NCBI GenBank assembly: GCA_021823875.1
Contig: JAKAMD010000059.1
Span: 1-12,706, forward strand
DNA: 12,706 bases
From: Pseudomonadota bacterium
GTDB lineage: Bacteria; Pseudomonadota; Alphaproteobacteria; Rhizobiales; Xanthobacteraceae
Reading direction: 5' to 3'
How positions within the stretch are numbered: position 1 is the first letter of the stretch; every line of letters begins with the position of its first letter. The notes under the pieces were generated by a model. The model was not told where the DNA came from and did no database searches. It was given only the letters and a program-made list of their open reading frames with translations. Below are positions 1-7,250 of this stretch, in pieces. The translations under genes were made by a program, and so were the position numbers.

Positions 1-984
1 CTTGGGCGGGATTTTCTTGGCGTAGCGGTTTTTCGGATAAATCGGTTTCTCGTAGATGATCTGCGCCAGTTCCGCGCGCACATCCTTCATCCAATTGGTG
101 ACCTGCGCGGACTGGCGATGATGGCGCAGGGCCTCGATGTTGATGACGCCCGAGACGAAGGTCGAACCATTGGTGTCACGCTGCTTACCGACGAGCTGGC
201 CGCGATAGTCGACGATCATCGACTGGCCGCCGCCGGCATCGATCCCGACCGGATGGTCGGCGTCGAGGTGATAGCTGCCGATATTCGGCGCCACAATATA
301 CATGTTGTTTTCCAGAGCGCGGGCGCGATTGGAAATCTCAAAGATGTCGTTCTCGGTGAATGGTGCCGGCATCGAGGCGCGATAGACGACTTCGGCGCCG
401 TTCATGGCGAGGCCACGGCCGTTCTCCGGATAGTTGCCCTCCATCGCCATCATGATGCCGAGCCGGCCGATCTTGGTGTCGACCACGGGCCAGAACGCCT
501 GCAGCGTACGGCCGTATTTCTCGATCCACCAATCGTAAATGTCGTGCGGCGACACCGAGCGCTCGACCGGCAGGAGCGCGGAAATCTTGTAGTGCTTCAA
601 GATGATCTTGCCGTCCGGGTCGACGATGAAGCCCACATTGAAGAACCGGTTTTTCCAGTCGGGATGACGCGCCTTGGCCTGCGCCATGATGTAGACGTTC
701 CACTGGCGCGCCAGTTTGCCGATCTCATCGGTCTCCGGGCCGGGAATGTCGATACAGCAGGTGTTGGCGTAATCGGCATGATCGACGTCGAGCACCTCGT
801 CGTTGAAGCCCATCAGCGCGCCCTCGGGGATCGCCAGCAGGTGCACGGGAATATCGAGGTTGGACAGCCAGAAGGCGGCCTTGGTCAGGCCCTTGAGATG
901 CTCGATATTGTGTTTGATCTCCTCGCGCCGGCGGATACCCCAGAAACTCGGGATCAGGCCGACGGCGTTATACGGTTCGATCAT
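1..984 (-). CDS. Aliphatic amidase/formamidase-like nitrilase-superfamily protein, nucleophile Cys replaced by Ala (partial, C-terminus off window)
   Basis: 328 residues are visible and the frame is still open at the left edge, so the C-terminus is missing. The start is the ATG at 984-982, with GGAGAG about 9 bases upstream. The fold resembles the AmiE/AmiF amidase branch of the nitrilase superfamily, whose members cleave short amides through a Glu-Lys-Cys triad. Glu54 lies in AIPEGALMGF, Lys133 in LKHYKIS, and the second conserved Glu is Glu141. The nucleophile strand reads LGIMMAMEGNYPE (176-186). AmiE has ICDDGNYPE there, so residue 180, where Cys is expected, is Ala (GCG at 447-445). The only visible Cys are 76 and 77, far from the site. 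No signal peptide is seen, so it is likely cytoplasmic. It is divergent from the importer operon and may act on the imported compound. Family membership is secure. Hydrolase activity is doubtful, and a lyase-like, binding or regulatory role is possible. Confidence 0.85.
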   Translation of the reverse strand, partial: MIEPYNAVGLIPSFWGIRRREEIKHNIEHLKGLTKAAFWLSNLDIPVHLLAIPEGALMGFNDEVLDVDHADYANTCCIDIPGPETDEIGKLARQWNVYIMAQAKARHPDWKNRFFNVGFIVDPDGKIILKHYKISALLPVERSVSPHDIYDWWIEKYGRTLQAFWPVVDTKIGRLGIMMAMEGNYPENGRGLAMNGAEVVYRASMPAPFTENDIFEISNRARALENNMYIVAPNIGSYHLDADHPVGIDAGGGQSMIVDYRGQLVGKQRDTNGSTFVSGVINIEALRHHRQSAQVTNWMKDVRAELAQIIYEKPIYPKNRYAKKIPPK

Positions 985-1490
985 GGCTTGGCTCTCCGGA
1001 TCAATGTGCGGTTGGAAATCGTAAAAGCGTGATGCTCGGCGTGGTCGGTCCGCGGCTGGGCGCACGGCCCCCCGCTTCGGACGGCAACGCTGGGCAGGCC
1101 CGCCGGCGCCGATATCTTTTCATGATTGTCCTGGACGACGCGTTCGCCCTCGAAAGAGCCGATTGAGGCTTGTTTTTCGAAATGGCCCTGGCCGGACGGG
1201 ATGAACGGGACCGTCGTTATTTGCCTTCCTTCTTGCAGCGCAGTGCCTCAACGACGGCCGGGCGTGCCTCGTCATGGACTGCTGGTGCCGCGCAAGCCCC
1301 CCATGAAAGCCAAACTTGGTTTGCGCGCACCTTACATGAGGCAGTCCGTGTTGTGAACTCGGGCAAGGCACCGACGTCGCCCGACCTTTTAACGGAGTTG
1401 GCACGTTTCCGGACGCGACGGGGTGACTGGGGTCGGTAAGATTGCTAAGAGATCGCAGGTTTTATTGTGATGTTGCGTTGGGAGGGGAAA
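985..1490. other. Divergent intergenic region between the amidase-like gene and the ABC importer operon
   Basis: This 506-base stretch must hold the promoters for both divergent transcription units. No gene is supported: short frames on both strands lack ribosome binding sites and have no recognisable protein pattern. A TAAGAT hexamer at 1437-1442 could be a -10 for the importer, but no matching -35 is seen 16-18 bases upstream. An 8-base inverted repeat (CCGTCGTT at 1211-1218, AACGACGG at 1250-1257) has a 31-base spacer and may be chance. No FixK-type box or convincing -24/-12 element was found by eye. Confidence 0.6.
1481..1485 (+). promoter_or_regulatory. Ribosome binding site that fixes the binding-protein start
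   Basis: GGAGG sits 5 bases before the ATG at 1491. A longer in-frame reading from the GTG at 1467 would place this purine tract inside the coding region and put eight extra residues, including Trp and Glu, ahead of the signal peptide. The 1491 start gives a standard signal peptide, so it is preferred. Confidence 0.8.
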
Positions 1491-2663
1491 ATGCAACGAG
1501 TATTCATGCCGGTCGCGGCGATCGCGGCCCTGGCTCTGGTGACGACCGGTGCCAATGCCCAGGACAAGCTCAAGATCGGCCTCGTCGCCACGCTGTCGGG
1601 GCCGCCGGCGGTGCTGGGTCAACAAATGCGCAACGGCTTCGAGCTGGCGGTGAAGCACCTGGGCGGCAAGCTCGGGGGACGCGAGGTCGAGGTCATCGTG
1701 CAGGACGATGGGCTCAAGCCCGATGTCGCCGTTTCCAAGGCCAAGGCCCTGGTCGAGCGCGACAAGGTCGATTTCGTCGTCGGCCCGATCTTCTCCAATA
1801 TCCTGCAGGCGATCTTCAAGCCGGTGACCGGCGCGGGCGTCATTCTGATCAGCCCCAACGCCGGCACGTCCAACTTCGCCGGCAAGCAATGCAATCCGAA
1901 CTTCTTTGTCACCTCCTATCAGAACGACCAGGCCTTCGGCGTGCCTGGCCAATACGCGCAGGACGCCGGGATCAAGTCGATGTTCCTGATCGCGCCTAAT
2001 TATCAAGCCGGCCGCGATGCCGTCGCGGGCGTCAAGAGCTTCTACAAAGGCAAGATCGTCGGCGAAGACTTCGTACCGCTCGGCCAACTCGACTATTCGG
2101 CCGAACTGTCGAAGATCGCAGCAACCAAGCCCGACGCCATCTATGTCTTCCTGCCGGGCGGCATGGGCATCAATTTCGTCAAGCAGTTCCGCCAGGCCGG
2201 GCTCGCCGACAAGGTCAAATTTCTGTCGTCGTTTACCGTGGATGAGTCGACATTGCCGGCGCAGCGCGATGCCGCGCTCGGCTTCCTGGGCGGCGCCAAT
2301 TGGGCGCCCGATCTCGACAATCCGCAGAACAAGAAGTTCGTAGCCGATTACGTGAAGGCCTACCACGCAGTGCCGGCGACTTACGCGTTCCAGGCTTACG
2401 ACGCCGCGCTTCTGATCGACGGAGCGCTCAAACTGACCAAAGGGAGCACGGCCGACAAAAAGGCGTTGCAGGCAGCATTGAAGAAGGCAAACTTCGTGTC
2501 GTTGCGGGGCAGCTTCAAGTTCAACAACAATCAGTATCCGATCCAGGATTTCTATATGACCAAGGTCGTGAAAACGGCCGACGGCATGTACGAGACCGCC
2601 ATCTTCAAGAAGGTCTTCTCGAACTATGGCGATACCTACGCCAAGGACTGCCCGATGAAATGA
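1491..2663 (+). CDS. ABC importer periplasmic substrate-binding protein, LivJ type (HAAT family)
   Basis: 390 residues. The Sec signal peptide has a short basic start (MQR), a hydrophobic core (about residues 6-19) and an ANA/Q cleavage site, so the mature protein probably starts at Gln24. The mature part opens with KLKIGLVATLSGPPAVLGQQ, the typical first strand and ligand loop of Peripla_BP_6 proteins. It continues with a type I two-lobe pattern: GFELAVKHLGGKLGGREVEV (49-68), VVGPIFSN (96-103) and ISPNAGTSNF (120-129). Two cysteines remain in the mature chain (134 and 387), which could form a disulfide. It would capture ligand in the periplasm for the permeases encoded downstream. The ligand cannot be read from the sequence: LivJ relatives bind amino acids, amides, urea, aromatic acids and others. 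The divergent amidase-like gene makes an amide or nitrogenous ligand a reasonable guess only. It is followed by a hairpin and a 194-base gap before the permease gene. Confidence 0.93.
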   Translation: MQRVFMPVAAIAALALVTTGANAQDKLKIGLVATLSGPPAVLGQQMRNGFELAVKHLGGKLGGREVEVIVQDDGLKPDVAVSKAKALVERDKVDFVVGPIFSNILQAIFKPVTGAGVILISPNAGTSNFAGKQCNPNFFVTSYQNDQAFGVPGQYAQDAGIKSMFLIAPNYQAGRDAVAGVKSFYKGKIVGEDFVPLGQLDYSAELSKIAATKPDAIYVFLPGGMGINFVKQFRQAGLADKVKFLSSFTVDESTLPAQRDAALGFLGGANWAPDLDNPQNKKFVADYVKAYHAVPATYAFQAYDAALLIDGALKLTKGSTADKKALQAALKKANFVSLRGSFKFNNNQYPIQDFYMTKVVKTADGMYETAIFKKVFSNYGDTYAKDCPMK

Positions 2664-2706
2664 GGGCGGCCACGGCACGGGACGAGGCGCGTGTGCCATC
2701 GAGGAA

Positions 2707-2740
2707 AGGTTGCCCGCTCGCTCAGCGGTCCGGGCAACCT
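2707..2740 (+). other. Intercistronic hairpin between the binding-protein and permease genes
   Basis: AGGTTGCCCG (2707-2716) and CGGGCAACCT (2731-2740) form a perfect 10-bp stem with a 14-base loop. ATCG at 2698-2701 can pair with CGAT at 2741-2744 across a 5-base bulge and lengthen it. No uridine run follows (CGATCGTCCG), so it is a poor intrinsic terminator. Its place directly after the binding-protein gene matches the known habit of ABC operons of protecting the upstream mRNA from 3' decay, or of partly attenuating, so that more binding protein than permease is made. The stem is directly visible; the role is inferred. Confidence 0.55.
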
Positions 2741-2857
2741 CGATCGTCCGTTACTTTGGCCATCGCTTGGGCGAACTTTGGCACGATTGAAATGCCCCCC
2801 TGCGAACGGTGCGCCGGGCTTGTGCCGCGTCGGCCGACCTGCGGGCAGACCTAAGCG

Positions 2858-3781
2858 ATGTTCACCTATCTCTTCATCGTCCAGACCCTAAACGGGCTGC
2901 AATTCGGCGTCCTGCTTTTTTTGATTGCCGCCGGATTGACGCTGGTGTTCGGGGTGATGAATTTCATCAATCTCGCGCACGGCGTCCAATACATGTTGGG
3001 CGCCTATCTCGCCGTCATGTTCTACGCCATGACCGGCAGCATGCTGCTGGCGCTGGTCTTCGCTTTGCTGGCCTCGCTGGCGGTCGGGCTGTTTCTCGAA
3101 TTCGTGATTTTCCGCCATCTCTACGACCGCGATCATCTCGATCAGGTCATCGCCACCTTCGGCATTATCCTATTTCTGGATCAGGCCGTGAAATACGTGT
3201 GGGGCGCGGCGCCTCTCAGCCTGCCCATCCCGGACATGTTTTCCGGCTCGGTCGTGTTGATGCCGGGCCTGATCTATCCGATCTGGCGCCTCGTCATCAT
3301 TGGCTCGGGGATCGCGGTGGCGCTCTTACTGTACGTGCTGGTGAGCCGCACCCGCTTCGGCATGCTGGTGCGCGCGGGCGCCAACAACGCGCCGATGGTG
3401 TCGGCGCTCGGGGTCAATATCCGCCGGCTGTTCATGATCGTGTTCGGGTTCGGCACCATGCTGGCGGGCTTCGCCGGGATCATGATCGCGCCGATCCTCT
3501 CGGTACAGCCGGGCATGGGCGACACCATCCTGATCCTTGCCTTCGTGGTGATCGTGATCGGCGGCATCGGTTCGATCCGGGGTACCTTCATCGCCGCGTT
3601 GCTGATCGGGCTGGCCGACACGCTTGGGCGTTCATTCGCCGTCGACTTTTTGCGTCTCTTTATGGCGCCGTCGCCGGCGCAAGTGGTCGGCCCCGCCATT
3701 GCGTCGATGCTGATCTATTTGATGATGGCGCTGGTGCTCTATTTCCGGCCGACGGGCCTGTTCCCGCCCAAGGGGCGATGA
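2858..3781 (+). CDS. HAAT ABC importer inner-membrane permease, LivH type
   Basis: 307 residues, the usual length for LivH. The protein is almost wholly hydrophobic, with roughly eight membrane segments (for example about 13-33, 60-82, 94-110, 140-160 and 200-255). Family marks are FINLAHG (36-42), followed by YMLGAY; the cytoplasmic coupling segment around RAGANNAPMVSALGVNIRRL; and IGGIGSIRG in the C-terminal third. It would form one half of the heterodimeric channel with the LivM-type protein encoded one base downstream. The ATG at 2858 lacks a strong Shine-Dalgarno sequence (upstream GGCAGACCTAAGCG), but no better in-frame start gives the standard N-terminus. The weak site may contribute to lower expression than the binding protein. 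Confidence 0.93.
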   Translation: MFTYLFIVQTLNGLQFGVLLFLIAAGLTLVFGVMNFINLAHGVQYMLGAYLAVMFYAMTGSMLLALVFALLASLAVGLFLEFVIFRHLYDRDHLDQVIATFGIILFLDQAVKYVWGAAPLSLPIPDMFSGSVVLMPGLIYPIWRLVIIGSGIAVALLLYVLVSRTRFGMLVRAGANNAPMVSALGVNIRRLFMIVFGFGTMLAGFAGIMIAPILSVQPGMGDTILILAFVVIVIGGIGSIRGTFIAALLIGLADTLGRSFAVDFLRLFMAPSPAQVVGPAIASMLIYLMMALVLYFRPTGLFPPKGR

Positions 3782-3782
3782 C

Positions 3783-4889
3783 ATGGCGCTGTCGCAGGCT
3801 TCTCATCCGACACAAGCTCGCCGTGATCGTGTTCTCGTTCGGGAATTGCTCCCGATCATGATGTTCGTCGCGTTCGCCTTGTTTCCGATCGCCGCGACGT
3901 TCGGGGCGGAAGCCTATCTCATTGACTTGTTCAGGCGGATCATGATTTTTGCCATCGCCGCGCTCGCGCTCGATTTGCTGGTCGGCTATGGCGCGCTCGT
4001 CTCCTTCGGTCACGCCGCCTTTATCGGGATCGGGGCCTATGCGGTCGGCATCCTGGCCGCCAGCAATGTCAGCGACATGATCATCTCGCTGCCGCTCGCG
4101 ATCGGCGCGGCAGCACTCTTTGCCTATCTGACCGGCACGATATGTCTGCGGACGCGCGGTGTGTATTTCATCATGATCACCCTCGCATTCGGACAAATGG
4201 CGTATTTCTTCGCCGGCTCGCTGGCGCCCTATGGCGGCGACGACGGCCTGACGCTTGCGATGCGGAGCACACTGCTGGGCTTCGCGCCGTTCAAGCATGA
4301 CCTTCTATTCTATTACATCGTGCTGGGCTGTCTGGTTGGCTGCTATTGGCTTTGCCGTGCTCTGGTGATCTCACGGTTTGGCCGCGTCTTTCGCGGCGCG
4401 CGCGAGAATCCTACCCGCATGGCCGCGCTCGGTTTCGATGTTTTCCGTTATCAACTGACCGCCTATACGATTTCGGGAGCGCTCGGCGGCCTCGCCGGTT
4501 TTCTGCTCGCCAATGCCACGGATTTCGTCAGCCCGGCCTATATGTCATGGCACCGGTCGGGCGAATTGATCGTCATGATCATTCTGGGCGGCATTGGCAA
4601 TTTGAACGGTGCCATTGTTGGAACCGTGGCCTTCCTGCTGCTGGGCGAATGGCTCTCGGACCTGACCGAAAATTGGGAGATGATTTTCGGCCCGCTCCTG
4701 GTCGTCATCATTCTGCTGGCGCGCGGCGGCCTGCTCGGGTTGGCCGCGCAGATGGCGGCATGGTATCGCCGCGAAAACATCCTTTCGGTGGGCGATTTCA
4801 TCGCGGCGGTCGGACGCTATTTGCGCCAGCTTGCACGCCGGACGATCAAATCCACCCTGCAAACGAGCCGGAGCCGCAGCCGTGGTTGA
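3783..4889 (+). CDS. HAAT ABC importer inner-membrane permease, LivM type
   Basis: 368 residues. The start at 3783 lies one base after the LivH-type stop, with AAGGGG at 3770-3775 as ribosome binding site 7 bases upstream. After a polar N-terminus (1-22) come about eight membrane segments. Family marks are GYGALVSFGHAAFIGIGAYA (68-87), GGDDGL (151-156), the coupling segment RENPTRMAALGFDV (207-220) and LGGIGNLNGAIVG (268-280). Membrane segments end near residue 322. A basic, non-membrane tail of about 45 residues follows and ends in SRSRSRG; a tail of this kind is common but variable in LivM proteins. The last codons overlap the GTG start of the LivG-type gene by 8 bases, implying translational coupling. 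It would pair with the LivH-type subunit in the inner membrane. Confidence 0.93.
   Translation: MALSQASHPTQARRDRVLVRELLPIMMFVAFALFPIAATFGAEAYLIDLFRRIMIFAIAALALDLLVGYGALVSFGHAAFIGIGAYAVGILAASNVSDMIISLPLAIGAAALFAYLTGTICLRTRGVYFIMITLAFGQMAYFFAGSLAPYGGDDGLTLAMRSTLLGFAPFKHDLLFYYIVLGCLVGCYWLCRALVISRFGRVFRGARENPTRMAALGFDVFRYQLTAYTISGALGGLAGFLLANATDFVSPAYMSWHRSGELIVMIILGGIGNLNGAIVGTVAFLLLGEWLSDLTENWEMIFGPLLVVIILLARGGLLGLAAQMAAWYRRENILSVGDFIAAVGRYLRQLARRTIKSTLQTSRSRSRG
4870..4873 (+). promoter_or_regulatory. Ribosome binding site that selects the GTG start of the LivG-type gene
   Basis: GGAG lies 8 bases before the GTG at 4882, inside the last codons of the LivM-type gene. A further-upstream in-frame ATG at 4831 would add 17 residues (MHAGRSNPPCKRAG...) that simply read through the LivM tail region and do not resemble an ATPase N-terminus. 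The GTG start is therefore chosen. Confidence 0.65.
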
Positions 4890-5634
4890 GCCCGTCCTGC
4901 GTCTCGAAGCATTGCACAAGAGCTTCGGCGGCCTGATGGTCACCCGCGACGTCACCGTCGAATTAGCCGCCGACGAACTGCATGCGATCATCGGGCCGAA
5001 TGGCGCCGGCAAGACCACACTGATCAATCAGATTTCCGGCCTGATCGCGCCTGACTCAGGCCGCATCGTCTTCGGCGGGCGTGACGTAACCGCTTTGCCG
5101 GCGCCCGAGCGGGCCGCGCTCGGATTGGCGCGCTCGTTCCAGATCACATCGATCCTGCCGGCGTTCTCGGTGCTCGAAAATGTCGCTTTGGCGGTGCAGG
5201 CGCGCAGCGGCTCGAGCTTCCGCTTTTTCGGCCGCGCCAGCAGCGAGGAAGCTCTCAACAAACCGGCCATGGCGGCACTTGACGAAGTGGGTCTCGCCGA
5301 CCGCGCCGACGTGATCGCGGGACGGCTTGCGCATGGCGAAAAGCGCGCGCTCGAACTCGCGATCGCCCTCGCCATGGAGCCCAAACTGCTGTTGCTCGAT
5401 GAGCCGATGGCCGGCGCGGGCCGCGAAGAGAGCCAGCGCCTGATCACAGTGTTGTCCCGGCTGAAGGGGCGTTTTCCCATGCTGCTGGTCGAGCACGACA
5501 TGACGGCCGTGTTCGCGCTAGCCGACCGCATTTCCGTTCTGATCTATGGGCAGATCCTGACCAGCGGCACCCCGGAGGAGGTGCGTGCCGATCCGCGGGT
5601 GATCGCCGCCTATCTCGGCGACGAGATGGAGTGA
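4882..5634 (+). CDS. HAAT ABC importer ATPase, LivG type
   Basis: 250 residues from the GTG start, the standard LivG length. The nucleotide-binding parts appear in order: Walker A GPNGAGKT (38-45), Q-loop in RSFQ (Gln87), signature LAHGE (149-153), Walker B LLLLDEP (169-175, Asp173, Glu174) and switch His205 in LLVEHDM. The signature is a variant of LSGGQ, as is usual for LivG (commonly LSYGE or similar). The D-loop region reads MAGAGREES where MAGLGPEE-like sequences are common, a mild variation unlikely to abolish function. It would work as a cytoplasmic heterodimer with the LivF-type ATPase encoded 4 bases downstream, powering import through the two permeases. Confidence 0.93.
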   Translation: MVEPVLRLEALHKSFGGLMVTRDVTVELAADELHAIIGPNGAGKTTLINQISGLIAPDSGRIVFGGRDVTALPAPERAALGLARSFQITSILPAFSVLENVALAVQARSGSSFRFFGRASSEEALNKPAMAALDEVGLADRADVIAGRLAHGEKRALELAIALAMEPKLLLLDEPMAGAGREESQRLITVLSRLKGRFPMLLVEHDMTAVFALADRISVLIYGQILTSGTPEEVRADPRVIAAYLGDEME

Positions 5635-5638
5635 CGCC

Positions 5639-6337
5639 ATGTTGGTGGTCGACAAATTGCAAGCAGGCTATGGATCGGGGGCGGTGCTGTTCGACGTCAG
5701 CTTTACGGTTTCGGCCGGCGAAGTCGTCACGCTGCTCGGACGTAACGGCATGGGCAAGACGACGACGATCAACACGCTCATGGGTCTGCTGCAAGCGACC
5801 GGCGGGGAGGTGACTTTTGATGGTCAACCTTTGCTGGGCATGCCGCCGTATCGCATTGCGCAGGCCGGGCTCGGTCTTGTGCCCGAAGGCCGGCAGGTCT
5901 TCAGCAATCTGACAGTCGAGGAAAACCTGGTCGCCACGTCGGCCGCGCCTTCAGGTCGTACTGCGTGGACGCTCGATCGCGTCTATACGCTTTTTCCCAA
6001 ATTGGCCGAACGGCGCCGCCATTTGGGCGACCAACTTTCGGGCGGCGAACAGCAGATGGTTGCGATCGGGCGCGCGCTCATGACCAGCCCCAAGCTTCTC
6101 ATTCTCGACGAAGCAACGGAGGGCCTGGCGCCGCTGATCCGGGCAGAAATTTGGGCGTGCTTGGCGCAGCTCAAAGAAGAGGGGCAGGCTATTCTGCTGG
6201 TCGACAAGCACCTCGAAGCCTTGGTCAAGCTGGCCGACCGCCATGTCGTGCTTGAAAAGGGACAGGTGGCCTGGACCGGCAGTTCAGCCGAGCTCGCCGC
6301 CGATCCGAGTGTGCGTGAGCGGTTCCTGCAGATCTAA
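5639..6337 (+). CDS. HAAT ABC importer ATPase, LivF type
   Basis: 232 residues. The ATG at 5639 follows the LivG-type stop by 4 bases, with GGAG (5628-5631) 7 bases upstream. Motifs are Walker A GRNGMGKT (34-41), signature LSGGEQQM (133-140), Walker B LLILDEATEGLAP (153-165, catalytic Glu158) and the LivF-style switch VDKH (His191). The usual DEPSEGLAP of the family reads DEATEGLAP here, a conservative change. It is the last gene of the importer operon: the next gene on the right is convergent, and its stop lies only 8 bases away. Confidence 0.93.
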   Translation: MLVVDKLQAGYGSGAVLFDVSFTVSAGEVVTLLGRNGMGKTTTINTLMGLLQATGGEVTFDGQPLLGMPPYRIAQAGLGLVPEGRQVFSNLTVEENLVATSAAPSGRTAWTLDRVYTLFPKLAERRRHLGDQLSGGEQQMVAIGRALMTSPKLLILDEATEGLAPLIRAEIWACLAQLKEEGQAILLVDKHLEALVKLADRHVVLEKGQVAWTGSSAELAADPSVRERFLQI

Positions 6338-6352
6338 CGCGCCATCAGCGCG
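6338..6352. terminator. Small GC hairpin between convergent stops
   Basis: CGCGC (6338-6342) and GCGCG (6348-6352) form a 5-bp stem with a CATCA loop right after the LivF-type stop, overlapping the last codons of the convergent gene. Neither strand has a T-run beside it, so it could at most assist termination in both directions. Confidence 0.25.
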
Positions 6353-6746
6353 CTAGGGCTCCTGCCACGCTGCGAAAATTGAACTGGCCGACCCTTTCCT
6401 GGCAGTCGGCATAGGGAATGGTCACGCTCCGGCGATGCAGCTCGCCGACCGTCATCTCGGCTGCGCCGTGCGGAAGACTCTCAGGAGCCTCCAGGCAATC
6501 GACGAAGATCTGATTGACCACGTCGGCCATGCGCGCACAGCTCGTATGGTAGAGCAGCGCCCGGCCCTGATAGGACGTATCGGGCATGATCACGACATGC
6601 CCGCACTTCTTGATCAGGAAATCGACGGCGGCGATTTCCTGTCCGTCATCGAGGAAAAGAAAATTCTTTATCGTGACGCTGCACTGCCCATTCTTCTGCG
6701 CGCAGTCCATTGAGAAGTGAGTGGGGTTGTTGACAAACTGATTCAT
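6345..6746 (-). CDS. Small cysteine-rich protein of unknown function
   Basis: 133 residues, not recognised as any family. The start is the ATG at 6746-6744, with GGGGA 5 bases upstream. A longer reading from 6794 adds 16 residues ahead of this ribosome binding site and is less likely. The frame looks truly coding: most codons end in G or C, and hydrophobic stretches alternate sensibly (for example IKNFLFLDDGQEIAAVDFLI at 26-45, then HVVIMPDTSYQGRALLYH at 50-67). Six cysteines occur at 15, 22, 48, 70, 84 and 115, high for a protein this size. They are not in a CxxC arrangement, so a classic Fe-S or zinc-finger motif is not evident. There is no signal peptide or membrane segment, so it is presumably cytoplasmic. 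It converges on the importer operon, which gives no functional clue. Confidence 0.65.
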   Translation of the reverse strand: MNQFVNNPTHFSMDCAQKNGQCSVTIKNFLFLDDGQEIAAVDFLIKKCGHVVIMPDTSYQGRALLYHTSCARMADVVNQIFVDCLEAPESLPHGAAEMTVGELHRRSVTIPYADCQERVGQFNFRSVAGALAR

Positions 6747-6878
6747 TTCATTCCCCAAGATGGTTGGCGCTTTTGTACGTCGTTCAACTGACACTCGATA
6801 TTCAGTCGAGGACGAACAATCGCCTCATGTCACGTAAGGATTGGAAGGGGGTGGTGCGGAGGGCAGTGGCGGGTTGTT

Positions 6879-6907
6879 TGAAAGCAGAGCGCATGTCTCT
6901 GCTTTCA
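6879..6907 (+). terminator. Strong hairpin with short T-run (possible intrinsic terminator)
   Basis: TGAAAGCAGAG (6879-6889) and CTCTGCTTTCA (6897-6907) make a perfect 11-bp stem around a 7-base CGCATGT loop. On the plus strand TGG and then TTTT (6911-6914) follow, so it resembles a rho-independent terminator for plus-strand transcription. No protein gene precedes it on that strand nearer than 6337, so it would terminate readthrough from the importer operon or an unannotated short RNA. On the minus strand the flank is A-rich and unsuitable. It could instead be one copy of a dispersed palindromic repeat. Confidence 0.45.
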
Positions 6908-7214
6908 TGGTTTTCCTATTGCTAACGAAGGCATCAACAGAGCAAGCGCTCGGCGGGTTTGAAGGAAGGACATCGGCCCATGCTGATTTGAATTCTTTCG
7001 CAAGGCGAACGCATCTCGACACATCTCCTCAACGACCTTGTTCATTCGACTCCTGCCGCGCAAAAGTCTCTCGCTTAAAAGGTGTCGACGAAACCAAAAT
7101 CGCTGCACGCCAGATCTTGTGTTTACGCATGTCGATTACGGTCGCTAGTCAAACGCCAATGAGCCAATTTGTTCTTTCTATCAAACGCGTAGCATGATTC
7201 ACGCATGGCTTTCG

Positions 7215-7228
7215 TTGATTTGCGTCAA
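7215..7228 (+). promoter_or_regulatory. FixK/FNR-type binding site
   Basis: TTGATTTGCGTCAA fits the palindromic FNR/FixK core TTGA-N6-TCAA and differs by one base from the fuller TTGAT-N4-ATCAA consensus. Its centre (7221.5) lies 29.5 bases before the first base of a GATAGT hexamer, exactly the class II activator geometry (site at -41.5). It should place the formate dehydrogenase operon under low-oxygen or redox control by a Crp/Fnr-family activator. The regulator itself is not in the window. Confidence 0.65.
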
Positions 7229-7250
7229 GGTGCCGCATGCTGACTTCGAT

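Noticed and set aside
118..1032. A plus-strand open frame of 304 codons over the amidase-like gene
   Set aside because: The minus-strand reading matches the amidase/nitrilase family along its whole length; the plus frame is its shadow.
1389..2699. A minus-strand open frame of 436 codons opposite the binding-protein gene
   Set aside because: The plus-strand frame has a ribosome binding site, a signal peptide and a clear family pattern; the minus frame has none.
2753..2782. Direct repeat ACTTTGGC, two copies 22 bases apart
   Set aside because: Eight bases over two copies can occur by chance, and the copies match no known operator.
2776..2798. A sigma-54-like element (TGGCACG followed by ATGC) before the LivH-type gene
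   Set aside because: The gap between GG and GC is 12 bases rather than the required 10, so it does not fit a -24/-12 promoter.
6905..7108. A minus-strand frame of 67 codons, possibly a gene remnant
   Set aside because: There is no ribosome binding site or recognisable motif. It cannot be told apart from chance, though decayed sequence in this stretch is possible.
6841..7197. A plus-strand frame of 118 codons in the long intergenic region
   Set aside because: It begins within the G-rich tract without a plausible ribosome binding site, runs straight through the strong hairpin, and has no family resemblance.
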